From: Hoplostethus atlanticus
Lineage: Eukaryota; Chordata; Actinopteri; Trachichthyiformes; Trachichthyidae
Assembly: GCA_034670405.1 (NCBI GenBank)
Contig: JAXDDX010000001.1
Span: 14,332,501-14,396,500, forward strand
Reading direction: 5' to 3'
DNA: 64,000 bases
Each line of letters begins with the position of its first letter. Position 1 is the first letter of the stretch. The translations under genes and the position numbers were made by a program. The notes under the pieces are model-generated. The model searched no databases, had not been told where the DNA came from, and was given only the letters and a program-made list of their open reading frames with translations. This document shows, piece after piece, positions 12,001 through 23,115 of the stretch.

Positions 12001-14959
12001 CACAAGACACACACAGATACAAATGTACATGTCAAATATTATGGCCATAATATCCCAATGGACATACATTAACTATTCAAATAACGCCTTACCAGAGCCC
12101 TGCGGTAGCTGGGAGAGGGCCCGCAAAGCCAGGGCCCAGGCCAGACGACACACAGCCTGCAGGCCAGGAAGTTTCCAGGGCTGGCCCTCCATCAGACGAC
12201 TGTGCACTGCAGACACATACTGCCGTTCTGTCAGCAACGGCAGCGCCTGGAGCAGGTCTGGTAGAACACAACACAAAGAAACCATCCTTCATTTACTGTG
12301 AAAGTAAAATACCGAACCTAAGAGCATTCTTGCACATAAATACAAGTCATTTGTGCTGGATTTAACCAGTGACTTGAATTCAATTTGAACTCTAAGAAGT
12401 TATAGGCCTATACCAGTTCTTAAAATGCCAATAAAACCAAGAATAAGTCAACTCTCCTTTCCTCACCTTCTCTATCTTCGGTCCCTTGCTCTAGGAAGCT
12501 GACATCCAAGCAGTAGAGCAGTGCCATGACCAGAGCCAGGTTCACATTGTCCAATGAGCCATCAGCTTCAGCTGTCATCATCTCCAGGTGGCCAATGAGG
12601 GCCAGGGTGTCGTCTTTAGTCAAAGGTGATTGGCAGGTCCATGAAAACAAGCTGTCTGCCAATGCCTGTCTGGATTCTTTGATGAGGTCAGATACCTGGT
12701 GAAAAGAGTTAAAATGAAGTGTTGTCCATATTCCTCTCTGTAATCCTCCACTACATGTTTCTGCTTTAGTCACAGCCAGGACGGCGCTGACTTTGCACTG
12801 ACCAAGCAAGATTTCAAATACATAGTTGTTGAAATGGTGTCAGTGTTACAGAGCTTGTGATTGCCACTGGAAAGACGGCAAGTGAAGATCTTTATCTTTG
12901 TTTCAACTTAACACAAAATAAGCTTCATTTGCTCTCACCTCCTTCCTGTGCTTCTCGTTGCCCAGGCCACGCTCCTTCTGCAGCCGTTCGAACTCCCGTG
13001 TCACATTGATCTCTGACACCAAGCTTAGGATGCGTTTAGTCAGACCCTGGCTCATCAGCTCATCTGTAAAACGCGTCGTCAAAGCCACCAGCTCTCCACT
13101 GAGCGAGAAAACAAACAAGTAACCAATGAGTATATATAGGTTTTTTTTTAAAACAGGAGAATAATCATCATGAAGGTCATCATTTGAAAGTGTGCCACTT
13201 GAGTGGGCATGCATTAGCTAGCTGTATGTGACTGGCTCAGTTTTAAAGGGTGTGGTGTGACAAATGAAGAGACGGCATCATTACCTCAGTTCCAGAGTGA
13301 AGGTCTTGCCGTGGCGTGACTGGATGAGCGAGCGCAGGGAGTTGGCCACGCAGAGCTTCCCGTCCCAGTAGAGCAGTATGGCCACCAGCCCTCGCGTCAG
13401 GCCTGGGAAATGGGGCTGCTGGTGCTCACCTGGAGAAAGAGAGATATTCATAGAATCCAGCTTGTGAAACGTCGGCGTCTGCACTGGCGTTCATACAAGG
13501 CCTTATCCCCAAATGACAGATGTGATCAAGACAAGACAGAAAGCAGGAAAACAGAAGTCACTATTAAAATGAATGGGAGTCTTGTGTCTATAAGGCATTC
13601 AAATTCTGGGGGGAAACAATCTCTACTAATAGCCCGAGATAGGGCCTTTTGCCCAAAGGAGTGCCCACAGAATCACTAGATAAGAAAAAGAGTTCAGGCC
13701 CTAACAGGTGTGGTGTTCACAGACTATCAAATCACAGAGCTAGGTGTTGAGTGTGGTGTGTACATAATACCGGATCACCAGATTTGCTACATAACTTTAT
13801 TGATAAATGTAAAATGAGAACACTAGTGTGCTTATAAGTCATATATTTTTTCTTGTGTGCACATTACCTGCCAAAAGCAGCTCCAGAGCTGCCAACTCTC
13901 CCATATCAAACATATCACTGAGGATGAAGGCCTCTGTGAGGAGCTGCTCGGGAAGGAGCCGCGACCCTTGTTGGCCTTGGATGGCAATGCCCTCTGTGCT
14001 GGCTTTACGCACCTTCTCTCGTTGCTCTGCACTCTTTGGCTGAGAAAAAAGGGAAGACCAAATGTCTCTTAAAAACAAAGACAGCATACTAGAGACACAC
14101 CAATGAAACATTCAAATGCAAAATGACAATGATTCTATAAGTTTGTGTATCAACATCATCTCACAGGGTTCTTGTAGAGCGACAGAAAGTGCGGCTTGTG
14201 TTTCTTCAACTGCAGGTCGAGGAGGTGGACACTCTCTGGCTGTCTCCTCAACACCGCACCCTCCACCGTTTCCCATAGCTCCTTCAGCGGCCCCCACAGA
14301 CTGGCTCCTAAGTGGGTACATGGGCTTTCAAGGGTCTCATCTCAGCACAAATGAAAACATTTCTACACTATCTTCAATGACCGAAGTGGGTGTGTTGTGA
14401 ATTATATTTTCACTTAATGTAAACACCTGGGCACGTGGCTCATTGACAGAATAGGTAGCAAGTTGGTGGCTAGTTTAGATATTTTTAGACCAATTAGGTA
14501 GTAGGCATGGCACAAGGTACATTTGCCTTATGCCAGGCAGTGATGCCAAACAACCCCTTGCTTTTTCAGTTTTGTTTCAGTTTTGATTCCTGATGTCTGA
14601 TGACAGCTGCGTTAGGCAGGGTCAGTTTCAAGTCAAAATGGCCCTGGTTATAGTAGGAAAATATCGAGTGTTAAGTTTAAAAACATATGCCCACCACCAA
14701 TTAGTTTAAGTAAACAATGTATTAGCTAGCTAACTCGCAGGCTAGGCTAAGTTAGCCGCTCATGTCTGAACTTGACACAGATCCATCACCATGTGGTCAA
14801 AACCCTACGAGGTGGAATGAAAGTGGCGCTTGAAAGCAAATATACATGTGCGTATTTGATAAATAGCAACGAATAGCCACTATTGCAAATTATATTGATT
14901 ACGTTATTATTAAAAGAAATATAGTTCATACCCGAATTTACCGCCATCTGCGCCGCCAT
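42..14959 (-). CDS. nup205: Nucleoporin Nup205, 35 coding exons, C-terminal part beyond the left edge
   Basis: Large scaffold nucleoporin of the inner ring of the nuclear pore, known to bind Nup93 as an alpha-solenoid. The 35 exons read on the minus strand give 1688 in-frame codons, against about 2012 residues in human. The start codon at 14957-14959 opens a short exon (MAAQMAVNS). Family-typical stretches follow in the known order: 'RRQPESVHLLDL', 'IQGQQGSRLLPEQL', 'GLTRGLVAILLYWDGK', 'EEFYIRRLHSLITDFLALMP', 'SPVSWEHFFHSLMLYHE', 'YPLTRAFCQLISTLVESS', 'SDTSGPTMRYLRTSQDFLF', 'ACDGHEIGRMLALAVLDRI' and 'LTPQPPLLKPLYIYESK'. The protein is all-helical with no obvious FG repeats or membrane segments. 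An insertion present in human near residue 1400 is about 20 residues shorter here. One intron has a GC donor. It shares a promoter region with agk. The missing part would be roughly the last 320 residues. Confidence 0.97.
6466..6530. repeat. Fragment of common fish interspersed repeat ('tttatttatatagc' type)
   Basis: Inside a nup205 intron. The stretch has the layout seen widely in teleost genomes: an 'aagtttatttatatagc' start, 'ctttatcaca', then 'caaagggctgta'. A related, more degraded copy follows the AAT microsatellite near 25185. The parent element cannot be named with confidence. Confidence 0.5.
11080..11500 (+). mobile_element. Probable 3' remnant of a fish LINE-like element
   Basis: Lies in the nup205 intron between the exons at 11604-11720 and 10758-10895. 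On the plus strand 11217-11283 reads as 'RWWNDLP', about ten residues, then 'ETHLFKK'. This resembles the tail of the protein encoded at the 3' end of several fish CR1/Rex-type LINEs. Just before it, 'gagcagttaagggtcc...ttgctcaagg' matches a widespread fish repeat motif. No reverse transcriptase domain is present, so this is a 5'-truncated fragment. The assignment rests on remembered family features only. Confidence 0.35.
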
Positions 14960-15555
14960 GATAAACTCGGATTTGGGAAATTGGAAGAAGGCTCTGGCGT
15001 TGTGCCGGTATGAAATTTAAATTAATCAATCCTTTAAAAATACAGTATTCGTGTTTACTGTATTGACCTCACTGGTTCTATTTTAATATGCACATTATAG
15101 ACTCAAACAAGCTTTATATTTTGAAAAATAATAAACTTCTGGACAATCTCTTCAGGCGAGGTCCTCGTACCGTTCAGCATAGATTTGCCAGATGGGAAAT
15201 GTAGTTTACGACTAGAGATTAACACGCGATATCTTTGATCTTCTGTGCATTGCTGTGAGCATTTATTATTTTAAAATCTACATGTTTTCACTATATTTTT
15301 TAATGAAAAAACACATAAATCAATTCTTCTGATATGCCGTAACGCTTTACCGTCACGCGAGCGGAACTATCAATCGCCGTACTCGTGTAGAGCCGAACTA
15401 TTTTGTCGCTACTCCAACATGTTAATGCGAGTGTGACAGCGGTGGAGACGTGACCGCTGGGATGAAAATGTGTCATTTATGACACGAAAGATGCCGATAC
15501 CGACTTAAACCTATCATTCAATTAGAAGAAGGGGTTGCGTATTGTAGACGAGACC
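14960..15555. promoter_or_regulatory. Bidirectional promoter region between nup205 and agk
   Basis: The two start codons point away from each other with 596 bp between them, so both 5' UTRs and promoters must lie here, unless further noncoding exons lie outside. No TATA box is evident on either side. Around 15189-15207 the sequence, read on the minus strand, is 'AACTACATTTCCCA', matching the core of the ZNF143/THAP11 promoter motif. The agk-proximal part is richer in CpG. Divergent housekeeping pairs commonly share such promoters. Exact transcription starts cannot be read from the sequence. Confidence 0.7.
15189..15207 (-). promoter_or_regulatory. ZNF143/THAP11-like binding motif
   Basis: The minus strand reads ACTACATTTCCCA followed by TCTGGC. 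The first 13 bases fit the known ACTACAnnTCCCAG-type motif found near the starts of many vertebrate housekeeping genes. It sits centrally between nup205 and agk. Binding is inferred from the motif alone. Confidence 0.45.
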
Positions 15556-18500
15556 ATGGCCCGGGTTGTGAAAGTGTTTCGGACTCTTCGGAATCACTGG
15601 AAGAAGTCCACTTTTGCGGCGTGTCTCCTGTCTTACGGGGGGCACTGGCTGTATGGTAAACATTGGTGGGTATCTCCGTTTTTGGAGTCTGCATTCACCC
15701 CATCATCACGAGTATCAGAATTTGACTGGTCAAAACTACAAGTTTAGTTGTAGATGATCAATAGCTGCTCGGGAACAGCACATCTTGATGTCAGTCACAC
15801 AAGATGAAGGACCATATGGAGTTAGATGGAGTTTGGGCCTCTTCATGTGTCTTATATGTGTCGTATCTTATTTTATTTTATCAGTGATAGTGTCCTGCGG
15901 CGAGAAGCTTGTCTGGAGGCCAGGGTAAGAAATCGCCATATTTTTGTCTTGTATGTCTGCGTTTCATATAATACCCAGTTTTGTGATTGTAATTCTCATC
16001 TCTGTGGGATTAGGAATTTGGGCGTCAACAAATAGCGCCACAGGAGCAGCTGAAGAAAGCAACTGTTATCTTGAACCCTGCAGCTTGCAGTGGGTAAGAC
16101 ACAAATCTCAAAACCAAACTCTTGAATCTTGTACACACTTCTGCCACCTCTGCATGTTTCTGGCTTCCTGTGTCACTCTTCTCCCTGCTCTCCCCAGGAA
16201 AGCCAACAACTTGTTTGAGAAGAATGCCGCCCCTATTTTGTACCTGGCTGGTGTGGAGATTACAATAGTCAAGGTATCATTGTTTTCCTGTTGTGACACA
16301 ATAGAGCTATTACTGACAGTGGTAGGCAACACCTGGTGTAATATCATGATTTTATATAGTGTATTATTTGCATTCCACTACAGACAGACTATGAAGGCCA
16401 GGCGAAGAAACTGATTGAGTTTATGGAACAGACGGATGTGCTGATTGTGGCGGGAGGGGATGGCACTTTGCAGGAAGTCATCACTGGTTTACTGCGGAGG
16501 CCAGATCAAGTAGGTATTACATAGTTATGGTATTGATCCGTCATTGCCTTACCATCCTTAACATGAATTGCCATTGCTTTTATGTGGAAATTGAGTTGAG
16601 GTTTAGGTTTTCTGCACATACACTATAAATGATAGTAACTGATAAATGAGACACGGAAAAAATAAGAACTACAAATTTGTCTATCCCTACTCTCATTGAT
16701 GGATGTTTCTTGACCACAGGAAACATTCAGTCAGACCCCTATTGGGTTCATTCCACTGGGCTCTCGCAATTCCCTGAGTCCAAGTCTTCACCTCCTTAGT
16801 GACAACAAGGTCAAGTAAGTATCTTATCAAAATCAGGTTCAAATTATTTTCATTAGATAATATGCCGCAATGAATGTGCCTATTGGATATGCCTCATCAT
16901 GTCATCACAGTCAACACTCTTTCTTTTACTCTTTCCTCCACACTGCCCTTTCCCCCCCAGAGACATTACATCAGCGACACTGTCGATTCTGAAGGGAGAG
17001 ACGGTACCTCTGGATGTGCTGCAAATCAAAGTGAGACAAATGGTTCTTTGTTTACTGTGAAAACTCTGAAAGTAATAAGCTTAGTGTTTTTGTCTTGCAT
17101 GCAGTCTCTTGCTGCACCAGCAGAGATTTCACTTGTCGTAAGATGACTTGTTTCAAGAAATAAGCGAGACAAGCTGGCTTATCATGAAAGGAAATGTATT
17201 GAAGACTATCAAAACTATCTGCCTGTATGGAAAGATAATTTGACTCATCTCATCTGAGCTTGATGTCTCAATCCTACATAAAACATTTGCTTTTATTAAA
17301 TCAATGCTGCAGTGCATTGTGAAATGATGTGTCATCAGAATCATTAGTGCCCACTGTTCTTGTGTAATTTTGCCTTTGATGGAAATGACTGGGTTGTTTT
17401 GTTTCATGCAGGGGGAGAAAGAACAGCCAGTCTTTGCTCTGATGGGACTGCGGTGGGGGGCTTTTAGAGATGTGGCTGCAACCATCAGCAAGTGAGAATA
17501 CAGAATTGACTACTCAAATAGTAACCCTGGGTAAACCGTGGCATGATTCCCCCTACTTCTTCGAAAACTAATAAGAAAACTAATAATTGCCTACGATTTT
17601 TTTTTTATCCCCCATAGATATTGGTATTTTGGACCATTGAAGACAAAAGCAGCACATTGGTTTAGCACTCTGCGGGTGAGCCTACGTGTGTTTCCTAAAC
17701 ATAGATGTCACCGATGTACTGCTGGATTTCTGGTTTCTTCCACTGACAATTCATTTCTCACCCATGTCTGTGTTATAATCGTGTGCCTGGTGATGCATTT
17801 TGAAATGAAATGCCCCTTATGTCCCTCAGGAGTGGCCCCTGGTACGGGAAGCCTCAGTGTCCTACCTGGCTCCCAGCCTTCGGCCCCCTGACCTGCCCCC
17901 TCAGAAGCCCCCGAGACCCAACTTGCTGTACCGCATCGCCCGCAGACTGAAAAACTACTGGAACCCACCTGTCGAAGGTGATGCAGCATGACAGCATGAC
18001 AGCATGACAGCATGACAGCATGACGCTGCATCATAAGAGTTAAACCTGTAGAAATGTTCTCGGGCTGATTGTCGCATTTCTGGTTTGCGTGTGTGTTTGC
18101 TCAGAGCCTCCAAAGGTTGAGGAGCCAGAGAAGTGGGAGGAGCAGCAGCTGTCCACACTAGAGCTGTTGATTCAGACACACAACAAAAACCCCGTGGAGA
18201 GGGTCAGTGGAAAAACCATTGTACTCATAAAACCTAAAACCTTACTTGCATGCTGACGTCATTCTTTTAAATGTCTGTCCTGATATTTTTCCCTTAGAAT
18301 AATAATTCATATTTGTTTGTCCATTCATCTTCTCTCTCAGCGCGTAAATGATTCCCTGATGATCTGTGCAGAGCCGGACGACTTCACTGTGGGGGAGTTC
18401 ATCACTGTTGGGTCAGTAGTTGTGTGCTGTAAACACACACAGGCAAGTCAATTAAGTGTGTTTATACCATTTTAAGTAAAATGTCTTATGTTCTTCATAA

Positions 18501-18875
18501 TAGAGATAAAAAAGAAGTCGACCCAACTTTGTTCACTAAGAGGGCCACAACACTGGAAGCCAGTGCGTGTCAACTGCAGCTGCCAGAGGTCAGACTCCCT
18601 AACTCATTTGATCCTCAAATCAATCAAACCTCTGCGAGAAAACATTGTGCTGATATTAATGAATGTTTCTAAATCTCAGTGTATTTATTTATTTATTTAT
18701 TTATTTATTTACTCATTTACTCTCTGCCCTGCCTGTGCAGGATGGAGGCGGCTTCTACAACATCGACAATGAGGAATATGAAGCCATGCCCGTGGAGGTG
18801 AGGCTGTTGCCACGGAAACTACGCTTCTTCATCAGCGCAGAGCGCAGAGAACAGTTCCTCGCACAGATGCAGTGA
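15556..18875 (+). CDS. agk: Acylglycerol kinase, mitochondrial (complete, 423 aa)
   Basis: Mitochondrial lipid kinase that phosphorylates diacylglycerol and monoacylglycerol; in human it is also a subunit of the TIM22 carrier translocase. Fourteen exons join in frame: 15556-15665, 15885-15924, 16014-16093, 16198-16273, 16384-16509, 16720-16814, 16961-17030, 17412-17491, 17618-17675, 17830-17977, 18105-18202, 18341-18411, 18504-18588, 18741-18875. The N-terminus keeps the family signature 'TLRNHWKK...[10 protein letters not shown]'. The nucleotide-binding loop '[11 protein letters not shown]' has its glycines and aspartate at residues 126-130, the same numbering as human, whose kinase-dead mutant is G126E. 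The C-terminus '[20 protein letters not shown]' is typical. The sequence after the loop reads 'PLGSRNSLS' where human has GETSS, closer to general diacylglycerol kinases. Length compares with 422 aa in human. An in-frame TTG upstream at 15535 was not used as start. Confidence 0.97.
17985..18024 (+). repeat. Minisatellite, five units of AGCATGAC
   Basis: Five perfect 8-bp units begin eight bases after the 5' splice site of the agk intron that starts at 17978. It is a simple tandem repeat with no coding role. Confidence 0.9.
18682..18711 (+). repeat. TTTA microsatellite
   Basis: About seven TTTA units lie in the last agk intron, 30 bp before the final acceptor. They form part of its pyrimidine- and T-rich region. 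Confidence 0.9.
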
Positions 18876-19170
18876 TGAGAAAACAGAAGGAGGACAAAAC
18901 TGATTTAAGGAAAAACACAAGTCATGGACTAGTTATCATTCAATGCTGTTGGTCTGTTTTACTACTATGTACATGTTCCTAAAATATTCAGTGGGAGTTA
19001 CTTTTAACACTCATGAAAGAGGACTTCATTACATGCTATTGCGTTTAAAAGGACCAAGGCTGTTTTTTCTTTTCTTTTTCTAAGCCATTATACTGTACAC
19101 CATGCCTCTCTGATGGGCTGATCATGTTTACTAGTCATTACATTGAAAGTCAATAAATACAATGTATATC
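18876..19170 (+). other. agk: agk 3' UTR with poly(A) signal
   Basis: Noncoding sequence follows the TGA at 18873-18875. A canonical AATAAA at 19152-19157 suggests cleavage near 19170, giving a 3' UTR of about 300 bases. The end point is inferred. Confidence 0.7.
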
Positions 19171-21883
19171 CAATTCACAAAGCCCTCTGCAAAGTGTTTT
19201 TTTTTATACCAGTTAAAAAGAGACTTGAGCTACCAGATGTAGCTCCCCAGCATAGTTCAGTTACAAAGTGATCAAGCCATAGAAACATTTTCACTGAAAT
19301 CTCACCTGCATTATGTAACACATAGACAGTATTAATGTTTTATTGTTTTAGAATGGCAGCACTGTGGAGTTAACTGGCATGAAATCAACAGTTGCTCATG
19401 CTATTAAGTTCACGGGTACGTTACTGACATCTCTTACAGTGTTTCATATTACAGTATTGAGCTATTGTGTGAGTACACATTTACAATCAAGGAGAAACGG
19501 TTACACTAGCTGTATGCGTTGCTGCATGTGTGTAATATAGATTGGATTTCTATTGACATTCAGTGGGGTGACACGCTGTACAAACATTCTTATTAGCTAA
19601 TGCTGGTACGCATCTGTGAACAACTCCACAAAGAAGGCATTTTATACAGTGGTGTGAGTTGTGTACATTCCCTTTTTCCATATTACATACACCTGTAAAA
19701 CAAACAGTCAGAGAAAGCCTCTGTGTGCGGGAGAGTACATGGACCAGTCAAGTGTTAAGAACAATACACTTAATCTTTACGTACATAATAAGTCAGTCAA
19801 TTTACAGCAGTATACGTTTGAAAAACTCACATTTTCTTAAGGCCCCATTTTAAAAACAGCACTGAAAGTGCCCTTTCACGCTTACCGGCATCATTACTCT
19901 ATTAAACCAGCCAGGAAAACATCAGAGTCAGGTCTATGCCTGTTCTCTAACCAGATCATTTTTGGTGTGTGAAAAATAAATGTGGAAGGGGGTCGGGGGT
20001 CCAAGTAGGCTTGCTTTGTCTGGGCGTCACAAGCTGAAAAGGTTGAGAACCACTGCTCTCAACCTACGTGAAGCCAGAATCGGCCTCAGATGTTCCATTG
20101 ATACCCAAGGAACAAATGATCAATCTGGATGGCAACTTGACGCATTAACTTAATGAGGCGTCAGTCTGCCAGGAGTATTCAAAAGACACTCACGTCCAAG
20201 TCGGCCCATCGCTAAAGCTGGATTCACTGAATGGGACTGTGGTGAAAAGAGTGAGAGGAAACCCTCAGCCGGAACAGACGGGGCCTTTCTGTGGATCTGC
20301 CCAGAGAGGAGGGGTAAAGCCCTCTCATCAACCCTGGCCATAACATCACCGGATCTCCAAACACACAAAGGAATCTTTGTCACGGACACAGACAAGCGGA
20401 GAGGATCTCTCTGAAGCTGATCAACGAGAAAACTACAAACAGCCTTATTCAACATCCTCCATTCAACAGGGCCCATGAGATACATTAGCTCCCGCCGATG
20501 AACCGCACATCGGTTTGAGTGAAAACCGAAAAACTCTCTACGGCCCCTCCACTCCAGAACCACTTGTTGGCTCAGACTGTACATCAGATCTGGTGTTGGC
20601 AAAACATCGGGCCATAGACAGAGCACATAAAACAAACAACTTCACAGTTCAAGCATAAGCATGTGTTCATTAGGAAATAGTCCAGTGGTGGACATGGTGC
20701 AGCATTCACGATAAATTAAGTGTTACAGAATCACATTCATTGAAGATTCCCGAATCACCACCGAGAACATAACATAACATTACACTACAAAAAAAACATT
20801 TCCAGAAGTCACCTGCCACAAGTGCAGCGTGACTATGATCAAACATACGAGCCACATCATCAGACGGCACTCGTGTGTTAAAGGTGCAACTTCTAATGCA
20901 ATATTTAACAACTTGTCCCGTCTCGCTCTCCCTGTCAGTCAGCTTCATATTAAAGAGCCATTGAAAGAGGATATCACGCTCTGTACACACAGACATATTT
21001 CTTTCTCACCTCTCACTTTCAACTGTGAGATATTGAAATATGTACGTTTGATACAATGCACATGACCACGAGAGGTCAAATATACATGAAAAAGGTTGAT
21101 ATTCGACAAATACTCGTATTGCTTCCTTTCTGAAAGGCAAATAGAGAAAAGTATTCATTTCGCCAATTACATGAGCCAAATAAATTCCAAAAGTATAAGA
21201 GCAGCTTCACCAGGAACAACGTAACAGGAAACATGATCTGAAACTTACAAAACATCCAAGTGTTATTACAGCAGAGGTTTTGAAACCGTCCAGTCAATAG
21301 AGTGTGTTGCAACTCATGAACTCAAGAGTATTAATGCTTCCCAAATAATAGGAATCTATTCTTCAGACAGGAGGTGAACACGAGAGCCGCAGAAGTGTGA
21401 CCGTGTCAAAGTTAGTGACTTGATGAGTGCAGTGGAGAACGAGGCACATACAGATCAAGCGATCATCCTGCTGTGATGATCAGACCTGATCAAGACGGCT
21501 CTGAGCCCGGCGACGCAAGCCGAGATCCTTGTGAGATGAGCACACGTGACAAGCGAACAGACAAAACGCAGTGGTGGATGACTGGTAGATGTGAAAGGCT
21601 ACAGCAGCGGCGCCTGCCGAGCGGCGCTGTCTGCCAGGCAGTTGTTCCTCAGCCTCAGTGGGCCGGTGCACCAAGTTCCTCATTATCAACGCTGGCCATA
21701 AACAGTTTCCAGAGGCCAGATGAGACACACACGGAGGGAGACAGACACCCGGGGGTGGGGATAAGCAGGCAAGAGATGGAGTCCCAGGGTGGAGGCAGTG
21801 TCTTCAGTGTCTTGGTCTGTGGGCCCGGAAGGCAAAGATTTCCAGTGGCCTCCCAAGGTACCCCAGGGGCCAGACTGGGGGTT
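19171..21883 (-). other. Probable dennd11 3' UTR plus agk-dennd11 intergenic DNA
   Basis: About 2.7 kb without a recognised gene. The minus-strand 3' UTR of dennd11 must begin at 21883. A minus-strand AATAAA (plus-strand 19338-19343) would allow it to run most of the way to agk, but other ends are possible. A 161-codon minus-strand open frame lies at 20150-20635 and resembles no family I know. At 20040-20070 'gttgagaaccactgctct' resembles the end of a common vertebrate DNA-transposon repeat. Nothing else stands out. Confidence 0.45.
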
Positions 21884-23075
21884 TCAGGGGCAACAAGGGT
21901 TGTCTATGACCAGCATGGCATCGATACCATACACCTCCAGTAGTTCCACAAGGAAGGCGCGGTCTCCCTGGGGGTCCAGCCCCATGGCCCTCACATGCTC
22001 AGCAGTCAGGGTGGGATCAGCGCTACCCGCCACCTCTGACAGGGTCTGGAAGATGCGGTTGTTCAGCTCCATGAAGAACCTACAGTAGGGTACAGACAAT
22101 TTCATCAATATTTACATTACAATGACATAACCCCATTACACTGAATGATAAAACCAAACAGTAATAAAGGTCTAGACTACATTTTGGGACATTAATAGAC
22201 TTGTCAGGGACTCACAGAATGAAGAGATCCTCTTCATTTGATGTGCAGTCTCCATCCACCTCCTGAGAGTAAAGTAACAGTTGCCTGAAAAAAAAAAAAA
22301 GAAAATCAATGTCAACATCAATCATCCTCAAAATCTCTAACAGAGGTTCCCTATCTATTTTCTTCCGATTAAACTCAATGGATCCTCCATTAAATCTCAA
22401 TGGCCAATATTTGTCAGCATCCATGTTCCTTTTTTGGTTCTTAGTTGATTTCAATGACATTTTCAAAACCATGGGGGCATGTATCATATTCGATAACCTT
22501 TCCAGGCCAGGTAAATTCTATGACTTCTGAATGTTTTCCATGACCGTTATTTTACAATAAAGATGATACTACTACGTTGTGTACCTCTGTTCACTCAGCT
22601 TCCTGTATTTCTCCTTGTCTGCTCCATTCAGCCGGAGGAGCGGCTGCAAACACTCTCTGTGCGTTTTCACATTCTGGTTGTCGATGTAGACGTCGTACAG
22701 CTCCTTCTTGTCCTCAAAGATCTTCTCTGTGGTGCCTTAAAATGCACATAGACACGCCCATACATAAGAGAAACACTTCCAAAAGATTACACACCGGTTA
22801 CTCGACCGTTAGCTGTCAAATGTCAAACTCACAGGCCACGTACGACACCTCGGTTTCCAGGGTAGTGATGTCGGCTATGTTGATGTAGAAGAAAGGACGG
22901 AATTCAGGCACGGACACACCGATTCCAGGTAAGGAGACATTGGCCAGGCAGCAACAACAGTACACTGAGGGAGCACAAGAACACATTGAAAAAAATATCC
23001 CCTCGGAAAGAGAGAAAAAAGAAAGAACAGGAACGTATTTAGGTGGCGGCATTGGGATATTTGTGCGTGTGTGCG

Positions 23076-23115
<40 letters not shown>

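Larger units (their letters stand above)
42..14959 (-). other. nup205: nup205 coding-exon map
   Basis: Coding exons in transcript order: 14932-14959, 14165-14307, 13868-14039, 13285-13429, 12939-13098, 12467-12695, 12093-12257, 11822-11997, 11604-11720, 10758-10895, 10158-10308, 9817-10022, 9100-9282, 8789-8839, 8128-8337, 7542-7779, 7066-7255, 6729-6849, 6289-6370, 6009-6167, 5783-5907, 5518-5632, 5182-5331, 4749-4823, 4398-4555, 4180-4260, 3577-3768, 2883-3090, 2512-2610, 1884-2032, 1482-1673, 1069-1190, 782-914, 299-425, 42-115. Each boundary was placed on an AG acceptor and a GT donor with matching phase; the exception is the exon ending at 1069, which uses GC. The exon ending at 4749 has a weak donor (GTTTGT). 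Introns range from about 80 to about 700 bp and, apart from the listed repeats, show nothing recognisable. Confidence 0.9.

Noticed and set aside
15535-15555. Upstream TTG as the agk start
   Set aside because: The ATG at 15556 starts a protein of 423 aa, matching the family length and N-terminus; no support for a non-ATG start.
21473-21943. 156-codon plus-strand frame
   Set aside because: Antisense to the dennd11 last exon and 3' UTR, with no recognisable domain.
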